The notes: generated from the letters alone by a model not told the origin. Positions 7,994 through 17,093 are shown, counted from the first letter of the stretch. The stretch is DNA of 64,000 bases from Pseudomonas benzenivorans (GCF_900100495.1 NZ_FNCT01000002.1:1-64000); one strand, 5' to 3'. Made by a program: numbers and translations.

Positions 7994-8545
7994 ATGACAA
8001 CTCGACACTGGCCACGCGCAGGCTTGCCCATCCTTCTTTTTTGCGCAGTGCTCCAGCTCGGCGGCTGCGCCAGCCAGGAAAGCGCCGCGCCGGCGCCAGC
8101 GCAGACACCCGCGGCGGTTCCGCAGGTCCAGGACGCGCAAGCCAAGTTGGCGCACCTGAGCCGGCAGGCCAATGCCGGCGACCTCGACAGCCAGTTCCAG
8201 CTGGGCAGCTTCTATTTCGCCGGCCAGCCGCAGAAGGACCTCAAGCAGGCCGAGTACTGGTGGAAGCAGGCCGCGGACAAGGGCCATGCGCTGGCCGCGG
8301 TCAGCCTGGCCTACCTCTATACCGGCCGCGACAACCCCGACTTCGCCAACCAGCGGGACATGCTCAAGTACCTCAACCAGTCCGCCGCGGGCGGCAACCC
8401 CATGGCCCAGCACATACTCGGCAACCTCTACCTCAAGGGCGAGATGGGCGTGCCGCGCGATCCCAACCAGGCCAAAGCCCTGTTCCACAGCGCCTGCAAG
8501 CAGAATTACGCCGCCAGTTGTGCGGCGCAGGCCACCCTGCCCTGA
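7994..8545 (+). CDS. Sel1-repeat lipoprotein
   Basis: This 183-residue protein starts with a lipoprotein signal: basic N terminus, hydrophobic core, then the lipobox LGGC at about residue 24, giving a lipidated Cys. A Pro/Ala-rich linker follows. Three or so Sel1/TPR-like repeats (~45-175) follow, recognisable as AEYWWKQAADKGHALAAVSLAYLY and LKYLNQSAAGGNPMAQHILGNLY-type units. Sel1 proteins usually mediate protein contacts. I chose ATG 7994 because AGGAAC precedes it and the signal peptide begins there. The stop touches the left end of a MITE-like element (8545). Confidence 0.8.
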   Translation: MTTRHWPRAGLPILLFCAVLQLGGCASQESAAPAPAQTPAAVPQVQDAQAKLAHLSRQANAGDLDSQFQLGSFYFAGQPQKDLKQAEYWWKQAADKGHALAAVSLAYLYTGRDNPDFANQRDMLKYLNQSAAGGNPMAQHILGNLYLKGEMGVPRDPNQAKALFHSACKQNYAASCAAQATLP

Positions 8546-8886
8546 GAGCTTGTGAAAAAACTCTCGCCTACTGCGACCGCCCCCTGGCGCCCGCTGCTGG
8601 CGTTGCGCCATGCAAAAAACAGGGTCATTTAGCTCACTAACAGGCCGTTGAAAAACTACCTACGTTGCCGATACGTCGTTAAAAACAGGCTCGTATGCGA
8701 GCCCAGTCAAAATGCTCATTTACAACTCGTAAACTCCGCTTTTTCGCCTGTTTTTGCCTAGCCTCGGCTGCCTCGCCTACGTTTTTCAACGGCCTGCTAA
8801 ACTCCCCCGTTTTTTTCGCATAACGCGCCTGGCCGCGAACACCAGGAGACGCTCTCGCTACGGCGCTCGATATTTTCACAAGCTCT
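8545..8886. mobile_element. Outer MITE-like element, interrupted by a second element
   Basis: Perfect 14-bp terminal inverted repeats, AGAGCTTGTGAAAA (8545-8558) and TTTTCACAAGCTCT (8873-8886), bound a non-coding segment. Without the inner insertion it would be about 182 bp. It has no open reading frame of note. It lies exactly between the Sel1 lipoprotein stop and the terminator beyond. Confidence 0.65.
8641..8796. mobile_element. Inner MITE-like element (156 bp) with CTAA target duplication
   Basis: Terminal inverted repeats CAGGCCGTTGAAAAAC (8641-8656) and GTTTTTCAACGGCCTG (8781-8796) are perfect over 16 bp. They are flanked by the direct repeat CTAA at 8637-8640 and 8797-8800. Removing the element and one CTAA restores a continuous outer element, so this is a nested, younger insertion. 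It encodes no protein and would need a transposase in trans. Confidence 0.75.
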
Positions 8887-8898
8887 GAGCACCGCGAC

Positions 8899-8934
8899 AG
8901 CCCCCGCCGATGCTGCCGGCGGGGGCTTTGCAGT
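8899..8934 (+). terminator. Rho-independent terminator-like hairpin
   Basis: AGCCCCCGCCG (8899-8909) pairs with CGGCGGGGGCT (8917-8927), an 11-bp GC stem followed by TTGCAGTTTT on the plus strand. The tail is imperfect. It would end plus-strand transcripts coming from the lipoprotein and could also shield the convergent SDR gene. Confidence 0.55.
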
Positions 8935-8943
8935 TTTCCCGAA

Positions 8944-9699
8944 TCAGGCGGCGAAGCCGCCATCGATGGTCAGGCTGGCGCCGGTGACGTAACCCGCCTC
9001 GGGGCCGGCGAGGTAGGCGACGAATGCGGCGATCTCCTCGGCACGGCCGTAGCGCCCGACCGCCATCAGGCCCAGCAGGCTCTCGGCGAACTCGCTGCTC
9101 GCCGGGTTCATGTCGGTGTCCACCGGGCCGGGCTGCACATTGTTGACGGTGATCCCGCGCGGCCCGAGGTCCCGCGCCAGGCCGCGGGTCAGGCCGACGA
9201 TGGCCGACTTGCTCATGGCATACACGCTGCCGCCGGCGAACGGCATGCGCTCGGCGTTGGTGCTGCCGATGGTGATGATCCGCCCACCCGCGCCCATGTG
9301 CCGGGCGGCTTCCTGGCTGGCGACGAACACGCTGCGCACGTTGACCGCCAGGGTGCGGTCGAAGTCGTCGAGGCTGAACTCCTCGATCGGCGCGATGGCC
9401 AGCACGCCGGCGTTGTTCACCAGCACGTCGAGGCGGCCGAAGTGCTCCACGGTCTGGGTCACGGCGCCGCGTACCGCCTCGGCATCGGCGCTGTCGGCGT
9501 GAATCGCCAGGGCGCGCCCGCCGCCGGCTTCGATGCTGCGCACCAGCTCGGCGGCCTTGTCCGGCGAATTGGCGAAGGTGATGGCGACGGCGGCGCCTTC
9601 GCGGGCCAGGCGCTGGGCGATGGCGGCGCCGATGCCGCGCGAACCGCCTTGGATCAGGGCTACTTTGCCATTCAGGGTGTTGCTCGTGAGGGTCGACAT
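8944..9699 (-). CDS. Short-chain dehydrogenase/reductase
   Basis: This is an NAD(P)-dependent oxidoreductase of the classical SDR family (251 aa). The cofactor motif GGSRGIG (18-24), NNAG (95-98), catalytic Ser146, and YAMSK (Y160, K164) are all present. The C-terminal GASLTIDGGFAA is typical. The start at 9699 gives the cofactor motif at its usual distance; upstream residues in the longer frame look non-coding. It is divergent from a LysR gene, which probably controls it. Substrate unknown; such pairs often encode quinone- or ketone-reducing SDRs. Confidence 0.85.
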   Translation of the reverse strand: MSTLTSNTLNGKVALIQGGSRGIGAAIAQRLAREGAAVAITFANSPDKAAELVRSIEAGGGRALAIHADSADAEAVRGAVTQTVEHFGRLDVLVNNAGVLAIAPIEEFSLDDFDRTLAVNVRSVFVASQEAARHMGAGGRIITIGSTNAERMPFAGGSVYAMSKSAIVGLTRGLARDLGPRGITVNNVQPGPVDTDMNPASSEFAESLLGLMAVGRYGRAEEIAAFVAYLAGPEAGYVTGASLTIDGGFAA

Positions 9700-9782
9700 G
9701 TTGGTGCTCCGCAAGAGTCGGGCGACTTGCCCGGGGTGAGCTGAGTATCCGCCGGCAATTGCATACCGATAAGCCATCAATC

Positions 9783-9814
9783 ACTCTATTCAGTCGATCC
9801 CAACTGTTTAGAGT
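9783..9814. promoter_or_regulatory. Inverted-repeat operator between SDR and LysR genes
   Basis: ACTCTATTCAGT (9783-9794) and ACTGTTTAGAGT (9803-9814) are inverted at 10 of 12 positions with an 8-bp spacer. The repeat ends 6 bp before the LysR start. The size fits a LysR-type dimer or tetramer site for autoregulation and control of the divergent SDR gene. Confidence 0.5.
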
Positions 9815-9820
9815 GCAGCC

Positions 9821-10744
9821 ATGGAAACCCTCAGCAGTCTCGAATGCTTCGTGCGCAGCGCCGAGTCGGGCAGCTTTGCCGAGGCCGCGCGGCGCCTGGG
9901 CCTGACGCCCGCCGCGGTAGGCAAGAACGTCGCCAAGCTGGAAGCCAGCCTGGGCGTGCGGCTGTTCCAGCGCAGCACCCGCAGCCTGACCCTGACCGAG
10001 GCCGGCGAGCGCTTTCTCGCCGAGGTCGGCGGCAGCCTGAGCACCATCCGCAGCGCGGTGGCCAACCTGGCCAGCGCCGCCGGCCAGCCGGCCGGCATCC
10101 TCAAGGTCAGCATGGGGGTGACCTTCGGCCGCGATTACGTACTGCCGATGCTCGGCGACTTCCTGCACCGCTATCCGGCGATCTCCCCCGACTGGCATTT
10201 CGATAACAGCCCGGTCGACCTGATCGGCCAAGGCTTCGACGCGGCCATCAGCGGCGCCATGGACCTCTCACCCGGCGTGGTCGCACGCAAGCTGGCGCCG
10301 GCCCATCGCGTCCTGGTAGCGGCCCCCGCCTACCTGGCCGGGCACCCCGAACCGACGCTGCCGGCCGAGCTGGCGCAGCACGCCGGCATCCTGATCCGCT
10401 CGCCGCAGACCGGCCGGGTTCGCCCCTGGACGCTGCGCAACCGCAGCAACGACGAGGCGGCCATCGAGTTGCCGGTACGCATGACCATGAGCGACCCGGA
10501 CGCCACCTGCCGGGTGGCCGAGATGGGCCTGGGCATTGCCCTGGTCAGCCTGCCGCACGCCCTGCCCTACCTGGAGCGCGGCAGCCTGCGGCGGGTGTTG
10601 CCGGACTGGTACGTGGATGCCGGGCAGATCGCGGTGTATTTCTCCGGGCACCGGCTGCTGCCGGCGAAAACCCGCGCCTTCGTCGATGGCCTGGCCGAGC
10701 ACTTCCGCCGGCAACGCCTGGCCGAACGCTTTTCGGCAATCTGA
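9821..10744 (+). CDS. LysR-family transcriptional regulator
   Basis: The 307-residue protein has an N-terminal winged helix-turn-helix (~1-60, with FAEAARRLGLTPAAVGKNVAKLE as recognition region) and a C-terminal periplasmic-binding-like effector domain. It belongs to the large AaeR/DmlR-like subgroup. It is transcribed divergently from the SDR, with a clear inverted repeat just before its start. The likely role is ligand-dependent control of the SDR; the ligand is unknown. Confidence 0.85.
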   Translation: METLSSLECFVRSAESGSFAEAARRLGLTPAAVGKNVAKLEASLGVRLFQRSTRSLTLTEAGERFLAEVGGSLSTIRSAVANLASAAGQPAGILKVSMGVTFGRDYVLPMLGDFLHRYPAISPDWHFDNSPVDLIGQGFDAAISGAMDLSPGVVARKLAPAHRVLVAAPAYLAGHPEPTLPAELAQHAGILIRSPQTGRVRPWTLRNRSNDEAAIELPVRMTMSDPDATCRVAEMGLGIALVSLPHALPYLERGSLRRVLPDWYVDAGQIAVYFSGHRLLPAKTRAFVDGLAEHFRRQRLAERFSAI

Positions 10745-10773
10745 CGGGCCTGGGCTACCGGCCGGCCGGACGC

Positions 10774-11220
10774 TCAAGGCTTGAGGTCGAACAGCGCCTT
10801 GCCGCTCTGCATGTCGAACGGCGCGGAGAAGTGTTCGTGGACGATCAGCCACTGGCCGTTGCGCCGCTGGTAGCCCTGGGTCACGCGCATCCAGGACGAC
10901 TGCTCCTGGCCCTTGTCGTCGGTGCCGCCGCAGTGGCACAGGTAATAGCCCAGGGCCAGGTCGCCGCCGACCAGCAGGGTCGGCTCATGGACCTCGAAGA
11001 CCCCGGGTCCCGAACACATCTCCATGCAGGCCTTCCAGTGCGCGCCATAGGCTTCGCGACCCTTGAACTGCAGCTGGAGGATGGCATCAAACGCGACCAC
11101 ATCCTCGGCGTAGTGGCTGACGATGCGCGCGACATCCTTGGCCTGGACGGCTCGCTCCCAACTGTCCAGCAGGGCCTGTACCTGGCTGTGCGGGTCTTGC
11201 AGACGGGTTGCAGTGCTCAT
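10774..11220 (-). CDS. NTF2-like (SnoaL/YybH type) protein
   Basis: This 148-residue protein has the cone-shaped NTF2-like fold signature: an N-terminal helix pair (VQALLDSWERAVQAKDVARIVSHYAEDVVAFD) followed by strands ending in QWLIVHEHFS. Members are either small hydrolases/isomerases or ligand-binding proteins, so the exact role is open. It is the last gene of a minus-strand group with the DUF899 and YCII genes, 29 bp downstream of the DUF899 stop. Confidence 0.75.
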   Translation of the reverse strand: MSTATRLQDPHSQVQALLDSWERAVQAKDVARIVSHYAEDVVAFDAILQLQFKGREAYGAHWKACMEMCSGPGVFEVHEPTLLVGGDLALGYYLCHCGGTDDKGQEQSSWMRVTQGYQRRNGQWLIVHEHFSAPFDMQSGKALFDLKP

Positions 11221-11249
11221 ATGCGTTCTCCTCTGGGTGTCTGACTGCT

Positions 11250-12047
11250 TCAGGCGCTTCTCGCCGCGCCGCCGGCGCAGCAGTCCTGCGCCTGCTCCGG
11301 CGCCGCCTGGTAGCGGTCGTGGTGCTTGGTCCAGTTCAGCCCCAGGCCGTTCAGGTCGGGCATGCCGTCCCAGCCTTCCAGGCGGCCGAAGGGGGTCAGG
11401 TCGAGGTAGTTGTAGGTGCCCATCAGGATGTCCAGGCCGCGGCCATAGCTGGAATAGCTGTGGAACACCCGCTCGCCGTCACGCAGGAACACGCTGACGC
11501 CGGGCTGCTCGCCCTGCAGGTGGTAGGTCAGCCCCAGGCGCTGCAGTTCGGCCTTGTCGCGGTAGTTGTACTCGACCGGCGCCAGCGCCTCGTCGAGGCT
11601 GACGTGGTAGTCGTAGTTGAAAGCGCTGGCGAACGAGGAATACCAGGGCAGGGTCCAGCCCATGCGCCGCTTGAACGCCTCCAGCTCGGCCAGCGGCGCG
11701 CGCGAGACCAGCACCAGGGTGGTGTCGCGGGCATGCAGGTGGGCCTGGTGGCCGATGTTGTCGACCAGCGAGGAACAACCCTCGCAGCCCTCGCCGCGGT
11801 CGCGGTGGAACATGAAGTGGTAGACGATCAGCTGGCTGCGCCCCTCAAACAGGTCGAGCAGGCGCACCTCGCCCTGCGGCCCATCGAAGCGGTAGTCCTG
11901 CTCCACCGCCACCATCGGCAGCTTGCGGCGTTCGGCGTTGAGTTCATCGCGCAGGCGGGTCAAGGCCTTCTCCTTCTCCAGCTGTGCCTTGCGCGCCAGC
12001 AGCCAGTCCTCACGGCTGGCGATCTTCGGGTAGTCGGTGCGGTTCAT
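11250..12047 (-). CDS. DUF899 thioredoxin-like protein
   Basis: The 265-residue protein matches the DUF899 family: conserved FDGPQGEVRLLDLFEGRSQL and HFMFHRDRGEGCEGCSSLVDNI, a peroxiredoxin-like N-terminal arrangement with a CxxC (CEGC) pair. The C terminus has DLNGLGLNWTKHHDRY. DUF899 members are predicted thiol-dependent redox proteins; no reaction is firmly established. A short Cys-Cys tail is unusual but common in this branch. It stands between the YCII and NTF2-like genes and probably shares their transcript. Confidence 0.8.
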   Translation of the reverse strand: MNRTDYPKIASREDWLLARKAQLEKEKALTRLRDELNAERRKLPMVAVEQDYRFDGPQGEVRLLDLFEGRSQLIVYHFMFHRDRGEGCEGCSSLVDNIGHQAHLHARDTTLVLVSRAPLAELEAFKRRMGWTLPWYSSFASAFNYDYHVSLDEALAPVEYNYRDKAELQRLGLTYHLQGEQPGVSVFLRDGERVFHSYSSYGRGLDILMGTYNYLDLTPFGRLEGWDGMPDLNGLGLNWTKHHDRYQAAPEQAQDCCAGGAARSA

Positions 12048-12077
12048 CGGGTAGTCTCCCTGTGGGTTGGCCAGCGC

Positions 12078-12422
12078 TCAGACATCCAGTTGCCGCACCG
12101 GTCGCACTTCGACCGAGCCGACCCGCGCGGCGGGGATCTTGCCGGCGAGCTGGATGGCCTCGTTGAGGTCGCGGGCCTCGACCAGGTAGAAGCCGGCGAG
12201 CTGCTCCTTGGTTTCGGCGAAGGGCCCGTCGGTGATCGCCAGCTGGCCGCCGCGCATGCGCACGGTGGTGGCGCTGCGTACCGGTTGCAGGGCCTCGGCG
12301 GCGAGCATCCGGCCGCTCTGGCGCACCGACTCGGCGTAGGCGAAACATTCCTCGTCATGCGGGCTGTCGGGCGAGTCGTGCAGCACGCTCTCGTCGCTGT
12401 AGACCAGGCATAGGTATTTCAT
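12078..12422 (-). CDS. YCII-related (DGPF-domain) protein
   Basis: The 114-residue protein carries the DGPF motif (ITDGPFAETKEQLAGFYLV) and a YCII-type alpha/beta ferredoxin-like fold. Such proteins are usually encoded beside ECF sigma factors in environmental bacteria; no sigma factor is present here. It is the first gene of the YCII-DUF899-NTF2 group, 30 bp before DUF899. Function is not established. Confidence 0.8.
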   Translation of the reverse strand: MKYLCLVYSDESVLHDSPDSPHDEECFAYAESVRQSGRMLAAEALQPVRSATTVRMRGGQLAITDGPFAETKEQLAGFYLVEARDLNEAIQLAGKIPAARVGSVEVRPVRQLDV

Positions 12423-12555
12423 AACGTCCTCCAGATCCGGCTGTCATGCTTGTGGGTATTCACTAGTCGGGCGGCGCAGCGAGGAATCGACAGGCCTGCG
12501 GAAAATATTTTCAGCGCCATCGGTGGGCCGCTCCCACGCTGCCTGCATACGCCTA

Positions 12556-12587
12556 GAAAAAGAAACGGTGCGCTTGTGGCGCACCGT
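12556..12587 (-). terminator. Rho-independent terminator of the 2-hydroxyacid dehydrogenase gene
   Basis: On the minus strand the hairpin ACGGTGCGC/GCGCACCGT (12579-12587 with 12565-12573) is followed by TTTCTTTTTCT. It lies ~110 bp past the dehydrogenase stop, the usual layout for the end of the aldarate operon. The rest of 12423-12693 shows no gene. Confidence 0.75.
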
Positions 12588-12693
12588 CGGGTATTGCAGG
12601 TGAGACTCTAGGAGGGAACGCAGCGGAGCTTGTGGCTCATTGCTGCGTATAGGCAGGCCAGCGCGCGCTGGACCGCGTATCGGCTGGCGCGGC

Positions 12694-13632
12694 TCAAACC
12701 GGCGTGAGCAGCTGGCCTCGTTCGACGAAGGCCTGCAGGTTGGCCAGCAGCTGCTGCTCCATCTGCAGGCGGGTTTCTTCGCTGGCGCTGCCGATATGCG
12801 GCAGCAGCACGACATTGTCCAGTTCGCGCAGGGCCGCCGGCACCTGCGGCTCGTGCTCATAGACATCCAGCCCGGCGCCGCCCAGCGCGCCGCATCGCAG
12901 GGCGGCGAGCAGCGCCGCCTCGTCGACCACCGAGCCGCGCGCGACGTTGATCAGGATGCCCGCGGGGCCGAGCGCCTCGAGCACCTCGCGGCCGATCAGC
13001 TGCCGGGTGGCGGCGCCGCCCGGGCAGGTCAGCACGAGGAAATCCGCCCAGCGCGCCAGCTCGACCAGGCTCGCCTCGTAGGCGTGCGGGCAGTCGGCGA
13101 GCGGCGTGCGGTTGTGGTAGCGCAGCGGCATGCCGAAGCCGCTGGCGCGGCGCACCACGGCTTCGCCGATGCGGCCCAGGCCGACGATGCCCAGGCGCTT
13201 GCCGCTGACCTTGCGGCCCAGGCCGAAGGCGCCATCGGCCCAGGCGCCGGCACGGACGAAACGGTCGGCCGCCGACAGCCGCCGCGCGCAGTCGATGATC
13301 AGGCCCATGGCCAGGTCGGCGACGCAGTCGGTGAGCACCTCCGGAGTGCTGCTGACCTGGATGCCGCGCGCACGGGCCACCTCCACGGCGATCGCGTCAT
13401 GGCCCACGCCGAAGCTGCAGATGGCCTTGAGACTGGGCAGCTGCGCGAGTTGTGCGGCCGTGCAGCCGAAGCGCGCCGAGGTGACCAGCAGCTCGAACCG
13501 CCCGCCCTGCTCGCGCAGCAAGGCCTGCGGATCGGCCTGCAGCCACAGCGGCGTCACCGCGTAGGCGGCGGCCAGGGCCTGGTTGCAGCGCTCGCTCAGC
13601 GGGCCGAGCTGCAGTACCTGGGGTTTGTTCAT
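12694..13632 (-). CDS. D-2-hydroxyacid dehydrogenase (hydroxypyruvate/glyoxylate reductase type)
   Basis: This 312-residue cytoplasmic NAD(P)H-dependent enzyme reduces 2-oxo acids to D-2-hydroxy acids. The Rossmann motif GLGRIG (151-156) is present, with Arg232 (NVARGSVVD), Glu261 and His279 (PHIGS) as the catalytic triad. It is the last gene of the aldarate block. In some organisms aldarate breakdown yields tartronate semialdehyde and glycerate, but no aldolase is seen here. Its job in this island may be to deal with a side product, and the exact substrate is uncertain. Confidence 0.8.
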   Translation of the reverse strand: MNKPQVLQLGPLSERCNQALAAAYAVTPLWLQADPQALLREQGGRFELLVTSARFGCTAAQLAQLPSLKAICSFGVGHDAIAVEVARARGIQVSSTPEVLTDCVADLAMGLIIDCARRLSAADRFVRAGAWADGAFGLGRKVSGKRLGIVGLGRIGEAVVRRASGFGMPLRYHNRTPLADCPHAYEASLVELARWADFLVLTCPGGAATRQLIGREVLEALGPAGILINVARGSVVDEAALLAALRCGALGGAGLDVYEHEPQVPAALRELDNVVLLPHIGSASEETRLQMEQQLLANLQAFVERGQLLTPV

Positions 13633-13666
13633 GGGGTTCCTCGGTTGACCTGTGACCCGGCGAGGG

Positions 13667-13745
13667 GGTGCTGCGCACGGCGCACCCTACGGCAGGCCGC
13701 GCACGAGCCGTAGGGCGCGCGGGGCCGCCTAGGCCGCGCGCACCA
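13667..13745. repeat. Dispersed palindromic repeat, copy 1
   Basis: The unit carries TGCGCACGGCGCACCCTAC at one end and CCGCCTAGGCCGCGCGCACCA at the other, the same parts as the copies at 18584, 54718 and 56324. It fills most of the gap between the dehydrogenase and garD genes. Confidence 0.65.
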
Positions 13746-13749
13746 GCTC

Positions 13750-15312
13750 TCAAGTAATCGGCGCCGGGTTGAACAGCACCAGGTCGTTGTGCAACCGGTG
13801 CCGCTCCGCCCAGGTCTGCTGGCGGCCGCTGGCCACCTCCAGGTAGTAGTGGAACAACTGCCAACCCAGCTCTTCGATGCTCGAACGGCCGCTGGCGATA
13901 CGTCCGGCGTCGATATCGATCAGGTCCGGCCAGCGCTCGGCCAGTTCGCTGCGCGTGGCGACCTTGATCACCGGCGCCATGGCCAGGCCGTAGGGCGTGC
14001 CGCGGCCGGTGGTGAACACGTGCAGGTTCATCCCGGCGGCCAGCTGCAGGGTGCCGCAGACGAAGTCGCTGGCCGGGGTGGCGCAGTAGATCAGGCCCTT
14101 GCCCGCGACCCGCTCGCCGGGGCCGAGCACGCCATTGATCGCGCCGCTGCCGGACTTGACGATGGAGCCGAGGGACTTCTCGACGATGTTCGACAGCCCG
14201 CCCTTCTTGTTGCCCGGCGTGGTGTTGGCGCTGCGGTCGGCCTCGCCCTTGGCCAGGTAGCGGTCGTACCAGTCCATCTCGCGCACCAGCGCCGCCGCCA
14301 CCGCCGGCGTCTCGGCGCGGGCGGTGAGCATGTAGATGGCGTCGCGCACCTCGGTGTTCTCCGAGAACAGCACGGTGGCGCCGGCGCGCACCAGCAGGTC
14401 GGCGGCGTAACCCAGCGCCGGGTTGGCGGTGATCCCGGAGAAGGCGTCGCTGCCGCCGCACTGCATGCCGAGGATCAGTTCGGAGGCCGGCACCGTCTCG
14501 CGGCGACGCTGGTTCAGCTTGACCAGGCGCGCCTCGGCCAGGGCCATGATCTGCTCGATCATCTCGGCGAAGCCGCTGCTGGAATCCTGCAGGCGGTACA
14601 GCCAGGGCTCGCGCAGGTCCACCGAGGGGTCGTTTGCGTGCATCACCTGCTCGGCCTGCAGTTTCTCGCAGCCGAGGCCGATGACCAGCGCCTCGCCGCC
14701 GAGGTTGGGGTTGCGCGCCAGGTTGCGCACGGTGCGGATCGGGATATAGGCGTCGGTGGCGGTGATCGCCACGCCGCAGCCGTAGCTGTGGGTCAGCGCC
14801 ACCACGCCGTCGACATTCGGGTAGCTGGGCAGCAGCTCGCGGCGGATGCGCGCCACCGCATGCTCGAGCACGCCGGTCACGCACTGCACCGTGGTGCTGA
14901 TGCCGAGGATGTTACGCGTGCCGACCGTGCCGTCGGCATTGCGGTAGCCCTCGAATGTATAACCCTCCAGCGGCGGCAGCGCAGCCGGTACGGCATCGGC
15001 CATCGGCAGGCGGTCCAGCGCCGGCGCCGCCGGCATGCGCAGCTGGCTTTCCCTGACCCAGCTGCCACGCGGGATGGCCTGCAGGGCATAGCCGATCACC
15101 TGGCCGTAGCGGCGCACCGGCTCGCCCGCGGCGATATCCACCAGGGCCACCTTGTGGCTCTGCGGGATGCCCTCGACGGCCGTCAGGCCGTCGGGAAAGG
15201 TACTGCCGGCGGCCACGCCCTGGTCGTTGACCACCACCGCGACGTTGTCGGCGGGATTGAGGCGGATATGCCGCGGCGAATCTTGATGTTGGATCAGGTC
15301 CACGGTGTTCAC
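13750..15312 (-). CDS. garD: Galactarate dehydratase
   Basis: GarD dehydrates galactarate (mucate) to 5-keto-4-deoxyglucarate in the cytoplasm. The 520-residue protein is full length for the UxaA/GarD family. It has an N-terminal SAF-like domain (~1-100, with [14 protein letters not shown]) and a C-terminal catalytic domain with [19 protein letters not shown] and [11 protein letters not shown] metal/substrate motifs. Translation starts at GTG 15312 behind GGAG. It lies between gudD and the hydroxyacid dehydrogenase on the minus strand. Confidence 0.92.
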   Translation of the reverse strand: MNTVDLIQHQDSPRHIRLNPADNVAVVVNDQGVAAGSTFPDGLTAVEGIPQSHKVALVDIAAGEPVRRYGQVIGYALQAIPRGSWVRESQLRMPAAPALDRLPMADAVPAALPPLEGYTFEGYRNADGTVGTRNILGISTTVQCVTGVLEHAVARIRRELLPSYPNVDGVVALTHSYGCGVAITATDAYIPIRTVRNLARNPNLGGEALVIGLGCEKLQAEQVMHANDPSVDLREPWLYRLQDSSSGFAEMIEQIMALAEARLVKLNQRRRETVPASELILGMQCGGSDAFSGITANPALGYAADLLVRAGATVLFSENTEVRDAIYMLTARAETPAVAAALVREMDWYDRYLAKGEADRSANTTPGNKKGGLSNIVEKSLGSIVKSGSGAINGVLGPGERVAGKGLIYCATPASDFVCGTLQLAAGMNLHVFTTGRGTPYGLAMAPVIKVATRSELAERWPDLIDIDAGRIASGRSSIEELGWQLFHYYLEVASGRQQTWAERHRLHNDLVLFNPAPIT

Positions 15313-15364
15313 CTTTGCTCCGGGTTCGTTCCCGGTCTTGTTGATTGAACGGCAGAGGGCATCT

Positions 15365-15605
15365 GTTCGCGGCTAAAGCCCCTCCCACAGGATTCGCGGC
15401 GGCCCGCGAGGCGAGCGGATCGGCGCCCCCCCTTCGCGGCTAAAGCGGATCGCCGCCCGACCCCTCCCACGAGGGGCCGGGATGGCCTACTGGGTAAGGC
15501 ATGCAGCAGACCATGTGGGAGGGGCTTTAGCCGCGACAAGTCGACCCAAGATCAAAAGCATCGCGGCTGAAGCGGAGCGCCGCCCGGCCGCTCCTACAAC
15601 GGCCC
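15365..15605. repeat. REP-type repeat cluster between gudD and garD
   Basis: GCGGCTAAAGCCCCTCCCAC at about 15370 reappears inverted as GTGGGAGGGGCTTTAGCCGC at about 15516-15535. Two more degenerate units (CGCGGCTAAAGCGGATCGCCGCCCGACC and CGCGGCTGAAGCGGAGCGCCGCCCGG types) lie between and after. This is the usual Pseudomonas REP family. The 307-bp gap holds no gene; REPs here could modulate read-through from gudD to garD. Confidence 0.75.
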
Positions 15606-15619
15606 GTCACTGGCCCGGC

Positions 15620-16975
15620 CTATCTGACCAGGCACGGCCGCTTGTTGTCGAACTTCCAGCCGGGAATCAGGTACTGCATGGCGACCGCGTCGTCACGTGC
15701 GCCCAGGCCCATGCCCTGGTACAGCTCGTGGGCCTTGGCCAGCGCGTCGAAGTCCAGTTCCACGCCCAGGCCCGGGGTCTTCGGCACCTGCACCAGGCCG
15801 CCCTCGATGCGCAGCGGGTTGCGCGTCAGGTGCTGGCCGTCCTGCCAGATCCAGTGGGTGTCGATGGCGGTGACCCGGCCCGGCGCGGCGGCGGCCACCT
15901 GGGTGAACATGGCCAGGGAAATGTCGAAGTGGTTGTTCGAGTGCGAGCCCCAGGTCAGGCCCCAGTCGTGGCACATCTGCGCCACCCGCACCGAACCGGC
16001 CATGGTCCAGAAGTGCGGGTCGGCCAGGGGGATGTCCACCGACTGCAGCTGGATGCAGTGGCCCATCTGCCGCCAGTCGGTGGCGATCATGTTGGTCGCG
16101 GTCGGCAGGCCGGTGGCGCGGCGGAACTCGGCCATCACCTCGCGCCCGGAGTAGCCGTTCTCGGCGCCGCAGGGGTCCTCGGCATAGGCCAGCACGCCGT
16201 GCAGGTCGCGGCACAGGTGAATGGCCTCGGCCAGCGACCAGCCGCCGTTGGGATCGAGGGTGATGCGCGCCTGCGGAAAACGCTCGGCCAGGGCACGGAT
16301 CGCCTCGACCTCCTCGGCACCGCGGAGCACGCCGCCCTTCAGCTTGAAGTCGTTGAAGCCGTAGCGCGCATGGGCCGCCTCGGCCTGGCGGACGATGGTC
16401 TCGGGGCTCAGCGCCTGCTGGTTGCGCACGCGGAACCATTCATCCTCGGCGCTCGCTTCGTCGCGGTAGCCGAGGTCGGTCCGCTCGCGGTCGCCGACGA
16501 AGAACAGGTAGCCGAGCATCTCCACCGCCTCGCGCTGCTGGCCTTCGCCGAGCAGCGCCGCCACCGGCACGCCGAGGTGCTGGCCGAGCAGGTCGAGCAG
16601 CGCCGACTCCAGCGCGGTGACCGCGTGGATGGCGATGCGCAGGTCGAAGGTCTGCAGGCCACGGCCGCCGGCGTCGCGGTCGGCGAAGGCCTGGCGCACC
16701 CGCTGGAGGATGCCGTGGTAGTGGCCGATGGATTGGCCGACCAGCAGTGCGCGGGCATCGTCCAGGGTCTGGCGGATGGCCTCGCCTCCGGGCACCTCGC
16801 CGACGCCGATGCGCCCGGCGTTGTCCTTGAGGATGAGGATGTTGCGGGTGAAAAACGGGCCGTGGGCGCCGCTCAGGTTGAGCAGCATGCTGTCGTGGCC
16901 GGCGACCGGAACGACCTGCAGCTCGGTGATGATCGGGGCGTCGGCGAAGGCGCCTTGCGGGGATTCGGTGTTCAT
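15620..16975 (-). CDS. gudD: D-glucarate dehydratase, paralogue 1
   Basis: This enolase-superfamily enzyme converts D-glucarate (and often L-idarate) to 5-keto-4-deoxyglucarate. The 451 residues carry the canonical pattern. These are [17 protein letters not shown] near residue 120, the catalytic KLK (FKLKGG), metal ligands in LDPNG, AEDPC and TNMIATDW, and the His base in SHSNNHF. It matches the E. coli GudD length and motifs better than the second copy at 20159. A ribosome-like CAGGG precedes the ATG. It is in the minus-strand kdgD-aldH-gudD-garD block. Confidence 0.92.
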   Translation of the reverse strand: MNTESPQGAFADAPIITELQVVPVAGHDSMLLNLSGAHGPFFTRNILILKDNAGRIGVGEVPGGEAIRQTLDDARALLVGQSIGHYHGILQRVRQAFADRDAGGRGLQTFDLRIAIHAVTALESALLDLLGQHLGVPVAALLGEGQQREAVEMLGYLFFVGDRERTDLGYRDEASAEDEWFRVRNQQALSPETIVRQAEAAHARYGFNDFKLKGGVLRGAEEVEAIRALAERFPQARITLDPNGGWSLAEAIHLCRDLHGVLAYAEDPCGAENGYSGREVMAEFRRATGLPTATNMIATDWRQMGHCIQLQSVDIPLADPHFWTMAGSVRVAQMCHDWGLTWGSHSNNHFDISLAMFTQVAAAAPGRVTAIDTHWIWQDGQHLTRNPLRIEGGLVQVPKTPGLGVELDFDALAKAHELYQGMGLGARDDAVAMQYLIPGWKFDNKRPCLVR

Positions 16976-16999
16976 AGCTCTTGCCCTGTTGTTGTTATC

Positions 17000-17093
17000 C
17001 GGGTCTGCATGCTTGTAGGAGCGGCTTCAGCCGCGAAAGCTGTTCAGCGCTCGAAAAGCTTCGCGGGCATGGCCCGCTCCTACAGCTGCACTC
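17000..17093. repeat. REP-type repeat between the aldehyde dehydrogenase gene and gudD
   Basis: GTAGGAGCGGCTTCAGCCGCGAA and the inverted AGCTTCGCGGGCATGGCCCGCTCCTAC form a palindromic pair filling the 116-bp gap. It is the common Pseudomonas REP unit. Confidence 0.7.

Noticed and set aside
5865..7997. A 710-codon plus-strand frame opposite cydA
   Set aside because: It is antisense to the clearly conserved cydA and rich in Gln/Ala/Gly/His with no motif. It is the product of third-position GC bias.
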